A stretch of 64,000 bases of DNA from Ectocarpus siliculosus (taxonomy: Eukaryota > Sar > Phaeophyceae > Ectocarpales > Ectocarpaceae). The stretch is taken from positions 379,332 through 443,331 of the forward strand of contig FN648498.1 in the NCBI GenBank assembly GCA_000310025.1, read 5' to 3'. Of the stretch, positions 1 to 17,420 are shown piece by piece; within the stretch, counting starts at the first letter, position 1, and the number at the start of each line of letters is the position of its first letter. The notes beneath the pieces are model-generated. The model was not told where the DNA came from. It did no database searches and worked only from the letters and a program-made list of their open reading frames with translations. Position numbers and translations under genes: made by a program.

Positions 1-1678
1 GGGGGGGGGGGGGGGGGGGGGGGTAGAGAGAGACATCAGACAGACAGACAGGCAGACAAGCAGACAGAGCGTAGACTGGCACCACAAAAATGCGAAACGC
101 AATGGTTATCCATGCCCCATCTGTAGCCGTTTGTACAACCAACACACCTGTAAACGGGCGTCGACAGACTGTAGGCGGGCGTCGACAGACGTGTTGGTGT
201 TTACTACAATCATATTGCTAAGACGTACCAGTACTCTCCGCACACACACCGGGTTTTTGCGCACAGAGTAGCAGCGTGGCAGCATCAGTACGCAGCCGCA
301 CAAACCTCATCATGAACAAAGATGCCTAGACGTCTACGTGATCAACAGAAGCTACTGTGCAGGGCGTCGTAACATGCACGCTGCTGTAACGCTTTTGCTT
401 TGTACTGCTGCTGCGCTGCTGTTGCTGTAACTTGTAGCATACAGCCAGTTGACCTTGCATTTGTTGTAGGCGACAGACAGCAGTTCCTGCCTCACCATTC
501 GAGGCGCTCTCGTCTTTTCTCATCACGAAGCGAATACAGGTGGGAAGTGGACATTTTTCCACCACTCCGCTCGCTTGCACGTGCTCGTGTCGGCGTGCAA
601 CTCTGATTGGTGTGCACCTGACCACCACCAAGCCAAAGCTGAAAGGGCCAAAGCTGCAACAAGCAAGCCGTGAAGCGGAGCAGCAGAACCAAGCACCGGA
701 GCTCCGTGACTCGAAACAGAACCAACCTATCCCAAAGGGGTATGTACCTCCCTCGTGAACGCGTGTGCCCCCGACGCGGTTGCACTTGCACTGGTTGACG
801 ACGACACTGCTGTCATGAGAGGTGCCTCGCGTTTCTGTACGTGTCTTCAACGCAATGAAGCAGGATTTCTTCTTCTGCACACCAGTGGTCCAATTAACTT
901 CAACACTATGAATCCATTGCTGTCTATCCCGGACTCATATCTGTCGAAGGGCTAAAAGAAAATAATTGAAATTCAAAAATTCCAATGAGCGAACGCATCC
1001 ACCCGCCTTTCGACAGGGTGGCGGCATAAGGTAGCACATGCTTCCGCCAGACCCACATGAGCGCTCGGACACATCGCGGGTCGCGCCCAAACAATCAACC
1101 ACGCCTTGGTGTGTCATGTTTTTTATTGATTTTCTCGGTCAAGCCCGAACCCCGCAAACGTTTGGCGTCTCTTGTAAGCGTTTGTGCCAGAGTAACAACG
1201 AGCTGGTTTTGCACATCGAAACTCCGCGCACATTTCTTGTCACCGCCCCCTAGAGCCATGCAGAATAAGCATACTCGCCGCTGCTACAGTACAGCCTGCT
1301 GGTTCATCTCGCTCAACACGCGGGACCGCCATCATAAAAGCTAGATCCCGAAGGGCAGCTCGGACACAAACCCCATGGTCTTCGGCAAAAAAATTGACGA
1401 CAAAACCTCGAACAAACAGTACCGCTGTTGCGACCCATCTTCAAAGGTACAAACAAGACAACGCCCGTTCTCCTCTAACTGCGGTTGTCCACCAATATCT
1501 CGATCAATACTGCCACGACCAAACGAGAGCTGTACACAACTTCAGCCGAAAAACAAACTACACGAGGCGCTTTCTCTCCAAGGCATCAAGAAAACCAACT
1601 CAGCCACAAAAAACAGCCAAAACGGGAAGAACAGAAACAAAATTGGTCGTCTCCCAGTGCAACAAATCGACCTTCCAT
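1..1678. other. Window start: poly-G run and 3' flank of RPT6
   Basis: Begins with a run of 23 G, which may mark the edge of a gap or repeat. The rest has overlapping short frames (longest 184 codons, minus, 326-880) without recognisable features. Confidence 0.5.
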
Positions 1679-7435
<5,757 letters not shown>

Positions 7436-8059
7436 CCTTCCCCTACAGCGGTGCGAGAAGACCCGCGCGCAGACTTGCTACGTTCCACCGCAGAGAGCGT
7501 GATTCGTCAAAGATTTCGCCACCCCGAAAGTTGCCCAGTGGATGAAGGCTGCACTAAGGGAACTGTATAGTGCGTGACAGTGAATGCAACGCTCCCCTCC
7601 CTACTCACTTTGCACCGGCACGCGGTTTGGTATGTTCTCTCCCGAAATCCGAGGGGGCTCGCAATCAAGATATAGTGCATACCCGGAAGTTGTTTCTCAC
7701 GACACCGCGGAAACCCCCCGCCTCTTCCCGACTGCATGAGCTTGGGACTGATGATGCTGTGACTGCCCAGCCCTCCGTGACACAGCATTTCACGAGAACG
7801 CTGCTACATTGTGGAAGCGATGGTGTGTCTGTTGTAAGCGATCGGTTTGGCGGTGACACGGTGTCAATATCGTATCTAGAACCGCGTTGCCTCGTGTTTG
7901 GCCGTTGTGTGTATTGCGTGTGATCCGATCTCTGCATAATCAGCAGCAGCCTACACCCCTGCACAACGCTTTGAGAGTGCGCACAACTACAAGGAGCTTG
8001 TGAGAGCAAGCTGAAGGCGCGCGCGACAGCTCGGACGTGAAAGTCGTAGTTTCTACGCG
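7436..8059. promoter_or_regulatory. Divergent intergenic region between RPT6 and RFWD3
   Basis: The RPT6 start codon (7435, minus) and the proposed RFWD3 start (8060, plus) lie head to head with 624 bp between them, so both promoters must fall here or overlap. I see no convincing TATA box, and shared regulation is inference. Confidence 0.5.
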
Positions 8060-11000
8060 ATGGAACCAACGCCAAGCTTCGTCGATCTCACGGGCCCGTG
8101 TCCAGGTCCAATGCTGGCAGCGACAACTGCAGCGGCAACACCCACGGCACCGCCGACAGAGGAAGGGTACAGCTCCCGGCAACGGGAGAGGGTGACAGGC
8201 TCGGGCGCGGCAATTGGTGCACTTCAGCGGGAGAACGCGGCCCCCGAATCGCGCAACATGGCTTCGGTTTGTTTGCAGTGCCCCCAACCGAGGTATGCCG
8301 CACCACCACAAGCGACAAAAGCGCTCTACGATTCAACCAATAGGGCAGGCGGACGGACGCGGCCACAGGCAGCACAGCAACGACCATTCCTCCAAGCACG
8401 GAATCCGTACGCAATTCCGCGGAGACCAGCAGCGGCGGCAGCAGCAGCAGCAGTAGCAGCAGCACGAGGAGCAGGCGCAGCGGTGTCGGCAGATTCGCCA
8501 CTTGATTCGAAATCTGGCCCACCCGGCAAGGACGGGGATGCTTGCGACAAGCTGAAAAAGCGCAAGAGGAGTACTACATGTAGCACTGGGTCATCACGCG
8601 GAGCTCCTGAGGCGGTGAGTGGATTTGCTGGCTTATTGTATTCGTGGCGCCGTGCTGGGCACAAATGGCTGTTGTCGTTTATATGCACTAGAAGGTTACA
8701 TACGGAGGCTGGATGTTGTACCTGGTTTGCAACAAGTCGGAAACGAAGAGACCGCGGACGTCGGTCGACCTTCTTCTGCCTCAAGCTCGTCGTAGAAACG
8801 AAGGAAGGCTAAGGCACAGCCACTGCGACCTGGTAGGTTTTCCTGCCTTCCTTGTGGTTGGCGGCAGCCTGCTCTCAATGATTTCACGGTTTTTTTTTTG
8901 CGCCGAAGGACGTGCTCTTCCGTGTCACGCCGGGTGAAACGGTAAATGCTCCTTGTTTTGGCCATTAACCCTCCTAGCATTGGAAGCCCAAATGGAGACA
9001 CTTGGGGGACTCAAATGCCTATTTACGGCACTGTATTCACCCTAGGCTCCGCTGTGTGCCACGCACGTGAGAACCCTTGGTCTATCATGTTTGGCTGAGG
9101 TGGTACGCTGTGTGATATGCTGTGTGATGCCTCTCCTGGGCCTCTGACTTGCCGTACACATCTCCCAACCCGCGTGCCCCCTACAGTAGGTTGTAAAACT
9201 GTACATCGCCTGGTATTGGAAAATCTGCTGACTTGGCTTCAGCATGGAACATGTCCCCACGTGTTTTGGGGACACTTTTCATATTGAAGCCAAGTCACCC
9301 TTCGTCTGGCAAGGAACTCAGATTATTTGGAGGGACTGTAGCCCCTCGACCGATGGCTGACAAACAAATTTGCGACATTTTTTTTTGCGCGGACTGGGTA
9401 CTAGGAGGGTTAAGCACGAGATGCGCGATGAAACGGCCAAACCAAAGCTTGATTAATTGATATCATACTACCATATCGGTAGGTCTATTATAGAAGCGGC
9501 GTTATAAGTTTCGGAGCAAATGATGAACGACGTCAATAAGTTGCTGTTGCTTGATATTCCAACGCTTTCCCTATCTTCACAGGACGGCGAGCGGTGCAGC
9601 ATATGCCTCGACCCATGGACATCGAAAGGCAAACACAGGTAGGGACCTCGTACGATACCGTAGAGACAACGTGTTGGCGATTCTTGTGGTATCGGACCCC
9701 GCTGCTCTATCATGTAAACCTCACGTTGGAAACCTGGGAAATCAGAGTTTTGCACTCGAGTGTGGGTATCATGTGCTGACGTCTAACATGGATTTCTTTC
9801 GCCCTCACACCGCGTGCACTAATGCTATTGTCTCTTGCATTCCCCAGGATTTGCACCCTTCTCTGCGGACACCTGTTCGGGCAATCATGCATCGAGAGGT
9901 GGCTGAAGGTAAGCCGCCTGCATCTCTGGCGCCTCTGCGGAGACTCGAATCCCTTTTCTCCCTCGCGCTATCGTTTTGCATACTCCGTGTGGGTGAGCCG
10001 TGGCTCGGTACGATGGCCCACCCTCTGGATATTTCTTGCTTTATCTTCTGTGGGTGCCCCCACCGACGGGTCACCGAATCTAAGTTTCCCCCCCCTTGTG
10101 GTCGACTACCAGACAGGGGTGAAGTCGTCGCCGTGAACAGGAGATGCCCAAAAATGTACATGTCGTGGAGATAACGCGGTTCGAATTGTGGGCGTTGACC
10201 GAAAGAAGTAGCGATATTGATTTCATGACCTTTCTCATCATTCGCCTTACGGGCAACTTCTTGTCGGAGGAGAGGCATTCGCGGTAGTAGAGGTTCGGTG
10301 GTTGTCGCCATAGCCTGGAGTAAGGTTACTATAGCGCGATTTCACCTCTGCAACCAGCCAGTAGTGTCTCAGCGACTGCGGTTGATCCTCCCCCGCACGG
10401 TTCATGTCCTCATTGTTGTCTCGCTTTCCTGCTCTTTCTCGTCCCGGAAAAAGGAGAGGCGAAGCTGCCCCCAGTGCGGCACCAAGGTGGGGGCAAAGGG
10501 CACCAACAGAATCATCCCGCTCTTCCTCCACAACCTGGTCGCACAGGACACGGGAGAGCTGGAAACGGCGCGGACGCTTCTCGAAGAAGAGAAACGCCTC
10601 CGTAAACAGGTGTGGGGTGCCCCCCGTTTGTCTCTTGGACGACGTCAAGTTTGGCCGCGTGTAGGAGCTCGAGTGGCGCTCGCCCAACGTATGGCCAACT
10701 TGCATAGTAGAGACAACAAAAGCCGCTGCAAGCACAAGCAATTGGATGCCCAGTCCAATGCTGCAGCTTCTTTCAGTGAGGCTTAAGACAGGGCGACACG
10801 CTGACCTGAAACATCTCGTGACACCCTCACAAGACATGCTCTCATCTCGGCTCGGAGTGAACACCCAATGTTGATGTTCTCACCGAGGTGTGTGATGGCA
10901 ACAACAAGTGCAAGGCAGTACGAACGCCTGCGTGTCAGGTGGTATTCACCGCATGCCATCGACGGTCCACCGGCCTCAAACCTTCACTGACCTGGTCCGC

Positions 11001-14000
11001 ACCCATGATTCTCTCCGATGCCGTCGCCCACCACCCAGTGCGAGGCGGAGAGGGTGCGGGTGTCCATCGAAAACGCTAGCCTGAAAGACCGACTCTCGCG
11101 ACTAGATCAAGGCGGTGCCGGCGTCGTCTCATCCATTGTCGCGCGAAGCCAAGGAAGCGTTTCTACTCCGGGGTGCCCTAAGCCAAAACGGACCTTGAGC
11201 CAACTCGCTACTCCTGGGGGTGCAGGGCCCGGGGTGTCCTCAGTTGCGTACAGCAGCAGCGTCGACATTGGCAGTAACAGTTTCATGACACCCTGCCCCA
11301 AAATAAGCCATTCGGGCCCCGCCGTGGCCTACCCGCAATTCAAGACTCCTCCGCCGCGACGACCGATCGGTAACTTGGATGTTGGCGCCGGCGGCGGTAG
11401 CGGCGGTTGGGGCTTGGCTGCCACGGAAAGCGGGAGCGAGGGGGCGGCGGTAGGCAGCACTGTCGCCGTGCGATTCGAGCAGTTGCTCTCGCGGGATGTG
11501 CTCTCGGGAAGGGTGGCCGCGTTCGCCGGGGGAGCGGCTGGCGCGCTGGTAGTCTCGCAAGAGTTGGGCATCGCCGGTGGGTCCCGGGGTTCGTTGCGGC
11601 ATGGAGTCACGAAGGTGCGATGCGTGCGTTAGGTGTGGTTCGAAAACGTCCGGTCCAAGCTGTTCCGTCCACGGTTTCTTGGCGAGTACCACGTCGAGAA
11701 CGATCCTGCAGCATGATCCTTTCACTCAAAGTGGCGACAGACTGTAGGGTGCGATCACAGCAGTTGCCTCAGTTTTTGCTATTTGACTCGTTTTTTAGTC
11801 GTGGCGCCCTCTCGGTATGGTGTTTGTGTGTGATGTATTGTTGTGCAAGCCCGAAATAATATTCCCCAAAAATAACAACACCACGTTGGCGCCAAGTGAT
11901 CCCCGTGATATCCTTTTCTCATCGTCATGCTGCATGAAATCCTGGATACCTGAAGGACACGTGCGCATTTTCTGCGAACACAAGAGAAGACGCTTCGAAA
12001 GAATCCGCCTTCGACAACCAAATCACCGAACTAGTGTAGCAATCCCGCGAATGATGGGGGGCCGTATTTCCGTCCGCTCGCCGATTCCTTGTCGCAGTTT
12101 AGCCTTGCGGATCTCCGTCACAACAAGAGCATCCATCTGCACCGAGAGCAGGTGAGAGATGTCAAGTTCTCCGCAGACGGTGGGAGCGTCGGGTACATCC
12201 TCAGCACTTCCTTCGACAAGACGTTAAAGGTCAGTGAATCAAGCCTTTGGTTTCGCGCTATCATAAGTCCTTTCCCGGGGTAGAGACTGATAAAGCGATA
12301 TCGGTCTCATTAACCAACGTAGGAGTAAAGCTGCCGAGAGTCAGAACCACCGAACAGACGGAGCTCCAAACACACAGACAACAGGTCACCGCTGGAAGAG
12401 ATCATTCCGACATGCAGGTCCGCAGGTGTAATTTTACCACGTGTCGACCGGTTAGTACGAGATGTCCGCTGCATCTCCCCCCGGGGTTTCCACGAGGTAC
12501 TACATGTTTCAAACATTTTCTGTGCCTTTCACGCGGAAAGTGTCCTCAACGAGAGAACCGCCGAAACGGATACGGCGACGGTTCTACCATATTGTTTCCA
12601 TGATTGGTCGCTGGCGGTAGGTGTGTGATCTCCGGACGGATAGCGTCGTGGTGCAGTATGAGCTGGAGGGGAGCGGATGGTCTTGCCAGTGGAGCTCCAC
12701 AGCCCCAACCCAGGTATGACCTCTACGGCGAAGCTTTTCATTTATTGTGGCAATCGTGCTTGGCATTGTGTTGGGTTTCCTCAGTCGATGCTTGCACTAT
12801 CCTGTTTGTGTGGTGTACGGACGCAAGGGATGGGCGGTAAGCGCTCTGACATGATTCAGTGGCGGCAACAGCTGTTGAGATGAGGAGACCCAGGGTAGCA
12901 ACCCAGGGACACAGGGAAAAGCCTCAGCCACGGGCGAAGCACACAACACAAAGCAGCATCGAAAATTGATCAGATGCCAAAGCATCGAACCTAGCGTGCC
13001 ATCGATGAGAGAAGGCCTCTCCGGATTCAGCAGTGTGTTGCACAGAGCGCTCTAGCTCCGACGCTCGGGTGCAGGGTCGAAAGCCCCAATCTCTTGACAC
13101 GAACTCGATGCAGATATAGCTAAACGCCACCAATCTGTTCACCCGTCCAATGGTGTAATTCGTCATACAAATGGAGGCTGTTTCAATCTCGACGTGTCTA
13201 TCTTTTCAGATGTTCTGTGGTGTCGTCGATGGGACTAGGACTTCGGCGGTTCAGCTGTTCGACCTTCGCTCTACAGCGGGCGCCGTTCGCAAGCTTCGCG
13301 CCGCGGCAAGCCAGAGGCAGCCCATCCATAGCATTTGCCACACCGCCGACGATGTACTATGTTGTGCCACCATGGGAGGCGTTTGGGCGTGGGGTGGTGG
13401 TACGAAGGAAGGCGGGGTGAGCGAGGCCTGGGATCGGGAGGAGCAGGCGGCGGAAAAGCTCCAAATTCAGGTAGACACGAAAGCGTTTTTCGCGGTTCCG
13501 TCGACGAACAACATCATGCCAATGCTTTGTCCCTACTAGACGATCGTTCCATCATCTTCTTGATCTTATGGTATCGCGTATCAGCATTCCTCATGGCTCT
13601 CAAGCTGTCAAGCGACGATTGAAAGTGGTTGCAAACGTTCAGATTGCTGTTGATTTGGCCACGTTTAACTCTTCAGCTTGAAACCGCACGGTTGTTGTCT
13701 GGCGACGATCCCTCGATTCTCGGTCGCAGGCTGGAGCGTGCTGCTCTCTCTCCCAGAGCCATGGTACGGCAGCGGCAAGCAGCAGCGACGTCGACCAGCA
13801 ACCCTTCCTAGTCTCTACGCGGGGTTCGTCAGCAAGCCATACCGTCTTTAGGCTAGCGCCGGCGTCCGCTTGCTCTCGGCAAGCAGCCGCTGCCGCCGGT
13901 GTTGGAGAAAATCCTACAGCCGAGAGTCATAAGGACCAGGAGGTGGCTGTCGAAGGACAGCGAGATGCGGGAGGTAACGTGGCGATGGAGGAGGATCAGA

Positions 14001-15311
14001 GCGAGGAAAAGTTTGAGTGCGAGCATGCTGTGGAGCGACAACCTTCGTCTCTAGGTTTTGACACGTCTTTGGCGCGGCTGTCAGCGGTGGTCGCACGCCG
14101 TTCGTGGGCGGACAGGTGGACGCGATCCCCCCGCGTCGCACAGGTACAGGCCAATGCTTCATTTCGTTGAGAACGCCTCAGATTATTTTTTTGTCAGGGT
14201 CAATGCGCCCTTGAGCCTTATTGCCACGACCAGAAACAGCCAACCATCGTTAATAAACAAGTTTCAACGATCCTCCGCGATCGTGACATCAACAGAACGC
14301 GCACCAAATACCTGGTAGGCTACAAGAACAAGAGTCTCGAGGGCACCCATCGCAGAACCAGTCGCGCGCGGATGAATCTACTATTGTAGGGTTCGGACTG
14401 ACGTGCTGACCGTGTGAGGTTGTTGCGTGAACGCCGTATGGGTGCTGCAAAATCGATTCGCCTGTTGCACGCCCGGCCACCTGTTGTGACGGGCTCTGGC
14501 TATACACTTTCCTACAGGGACACCAAAGTCAGCACACGCTTTCGAGGTCGCTGCTGTGGGATCCGTCCCCAGGGGATGGCCTACTCATCGCTGGTGGAGA
14601 CGAACGGACGAAACAGGTGGGTATTTATATTTGTGAACGTCCGTTGGTATGTCACAATCTCACAGCGCGTTGATTGAGGAAGGGGGCCTGCGTGAGTCCT
14701 TCTACGTTTTGGTCGTGATTTGTCCCTGCATTTTCCCGAATCGTTGAGCGTTCTGCATTCTTAGGCTGGGCCGAACGGAAGCACTTGCGGACACTTGCTG
14801 CTTCTACCACTGGTTCTATTTGGCTACTGACTCACCATGACAGTCGAAATATTGGTGGGAATCTGTTAATTGCGGCGAGTAGAGTATCGGGCCCAGTGTA
14901 CGACCTGGTTCTCGTACGTTTATTGGCAGAAAAATGGATAGTTCTGGCTCGTGGGAGGGTCAGAGGGTGATGGTGTGTCTCCCGTTCCGCTGTCGACCAA
15001 TGTGGCTCTTGTTGACCGCGATTTATTCGATACCCATATGCGAACCGCGGGTGGGTTGTATCACGTGTCCGGCTTAACGGGGTCCTTCCTCCCTCGTACC
15101 CCCCCCCCCCCACTCCCTCTCGCGTGGAATGTTCACCTCTGGTCAGCCCTGGATGTGGGACGCGTCGACTGGAGACGTGTGCAATCGCCTCGCTTCTCAC
15201 CGCAGTCCCGTGTTAGACTTCGCTTGTCTCCAGGACTATTCGTCCGGAAATGGCCTGCTGTCTGCCGTTAGTCAGAGCGAGATCAAAGTGTACAAGACCT
15301 GTGCACGATAG
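8060..15311 (+). CDS. RFWD3: RFWD3-type E3 ubiquitin ligase (RING, coiled coil, WD40)
   Basis: Exon model: 8060-8614, 9583-9638, 9848-9908, 10454-10609, 11039-11614, 12098-12229, 12621-12713, 13210-13470, 13757-14143, 14518-14616 and 15147-15311. It stays in frame throughout for about 846 residues (human RFWD3 774). Order: Ala/Gln-rich tail (1-185), RING (about 190-232) with CSIC, LLCGHLFGQSCIERWLK and SCPQC, then a heptad-rich stretch (about 250-300, ARTLLEEEKRLRK). A long Gly/Ser/Ala linker follows, then WD repeats (HREQVRDVKFSADG, TSFDKTL, VDGTRTSAVQLFDLR, SLLWDPSPGDGLL, PWMWDASTGDV). Gly stands where a fifth RING zinc ligand would usually be (CGHLFG), as I recall for animal RFWD3. The family ubiquitylates RPA and RAD51 at stalled forks and crosslinks; that role here is inferred. 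The first exon (8060 ATG) is the least certain part. The poly-C run at about 15100-15111 is in the last intron. Confidence 0.85.
8969..9409. mobile_element. piggyBac-like MITE in RFWD3 intron 1
   Basis: A 441-bp element starts CCCTCCTAG and ends CTAGGAGGG, a perfect 9-bp terminal inverted repeat. It is flanked on both sides by TTAA (8965-8968 and 9410-9413), the target duplication typical of the piggyBac superfamily. No transposase is encoded, so it is non-autonomous. A diverged relative is at 56696-57143. Confidence 0.8.
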
Positions 15312-17420
15312 ATGGTAAGGCAGTGATCGATGTCGCATCTTTCATTCCCCGTGCTTGTGCAGCAGCAGCAGTACACATACAAGTATCAACGCTGGAGCTT
15401 AACCTGTCCCAGGAAGAGTGGCGCTTAGTGTTCGGGTAGAGTTAAGGGTTGGACGGAGCTGCGGGGGTATTGGGACGCTATGTTCGGAGCTCTGCCATCG
15501 AACTAATGGTTTGTTGTTGCTGGCTAAGCGTTTCAACGCGCTTGCTCGTCTCCGAAGGGTACCGTTGCACTCCTTGACGGTTCCACAACCAGCTCTGCCA
15601 ATTTGCAATTGGGGAATATTCCCGCCCTCCCGACCAAAATTGACATCGATGTCCATGGTTTCCACTGGGAGCGCCCCTTCGAAAGAGTGCACTGGTAGAC
15701 CTCGACTGCAAGGTGCCCCCCTCGTTCCTGCCCCCAGAATTTTCCAAAAAGTATGCCGTGTAGTGGGTGCGGGGACTGCTCGTGTATACGTGTGCGTTTT
15801 CGTCGCATTTAGTCTGGGCGCCAGTATGCGCCTTACGGTACGTATGTATTGGACTCACCAGCGGGGGTAATGCAGGAAGGTAAAACCCTGGACCTTCTCT
15901 TTCATTTTCTACTCCCAACAAATCTCCCTGCGGTGTTGGTTGTGATTTATCTGCCGTTTTACCTGGCACTTCATGAGAAAGGTGTCGTGGATCGTATTTC
16001 GTGCCGAGCAGGGGGACTGTTTGGGTTGCTCAGAGGAGTGCTGATGATCTACGGGGCCTCCGGGGATTACTACATGGATGATGCTGTATGGTGGACATGA
16101 TGCGTGGGGGCCCTATGAGCTTCTCCACTTGTCTACCACTCTCTGATCAACAACTTTATATACGTGTAGTCAACATTCTTTCTCTTTCGGCCTGTGACAA
16201 AGCTGCCGCACCCAAACATAAACAACTCCTGGTCGACCGTAATCGTTACCCGATCGAAACCTTCAAACTTGACACAAAATTGGAACTATATCGGGCAAAC
16301 GTTGATGTGGACAAATGTACTACAATAGATCACTTGTCTCTTTCGCTCCCGAAGCCTCGACGTTCCACGCAGCACTTGGTGCTGCGATCATTTGAAGGAT
16401 GTGCCCTCCCGGTGCAGCGAGGGCTCTCAGCACCGGCAGGGAATATCCACAGAGGCGAGAACCCCTACCCGCGGTCGGAAGCCTCACCAAATCCAACACT
16501 TCCATCAAATGATCCACTCCGTGGAAGAGAATACATTAGAGCCTCATTTCTTCTTCCTTCATCTCTCTTTGTGGTGCTACCCTTCAACGTTTTACGCGAG
16601 AAAGGTTCAGCAGCCCCTTCATTAAATGTATCGTATTTCCACCCCACATTGCTCATATATGTACCATTCCAGTGATGTCAAGCCCGCGACATTTCCAACT
16701 GACCACAGGACGGGGCGGCACCAATTCCATAAGAAGGAATGATTGCCCTGCCGGGGTGAAAACAGTCGGGATGAGACTAAGGTTATTGTTGTTTTCGTTG
16801 CCTTCACCTTGAAAACGCTTTCCAGTCTGTCTCTGTCCAACACCGAGCATACGTACTGGTTCAACCATTCTCGACCATGGGCACGTACGTATTACACATC
16901 CAGAGTGCGTCTCAACAACTACGGGGAATTATCTTGTCGTATAAGCCCTACACAAAATGAAGATTCCAATACACGTTACACCACAGCCTCTAGCTTGAGT
17001 CGGAACAATGATGGCTCTTTGCCCTTGTCTCGCTGCCAAAACTACATGTCTGAGCCTAAACCCACATATTGACGCCTTGACAAGATTAAGATTCATGCAT
17101 GTCCGTCTCATGAAATGTAGACACCCTCCCGTATCGAGATCCCAAAACCTTCATCACCATGTACCAGGAAGTTGGCTATTTCATCCTACAAGGGAAATGC
17201 AATTGCCATGGCCGCTGTTGTGGCTGAAAGACGGCATTCAAAACATGTGTACCATGCATACTCCGCAGTATGACACAAGAACATCCCCCCCAATTAAAGT
17301 CAAGATGTGGACAGGAAAGTTGACAAAAAGTGTTACGCTTGGGCAATAGCACCGATACAATCAGGTCGTTGTTGAGAATCTGACCAGAACTGCGCAACCA
17401 TCTCAAAAACTTTCAATCTT
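15312..17420. other. Convergent intergenic region, no gene recognised
   Basis: Lies between the 3' ends of RFWD3 and the FNIP-repeat gene. Open frames up to 195 codons (16088-16675) show no family resemblance, no repeat structure and no convincing splice partners. I see nothing else here. Confidence 0.6.

Noticed and set aside
10247-10864. 205-codon minus-strand frame
   Set aside because: Overlaps the RFWD3 RING-containing exon antisense and has no recognisable features.
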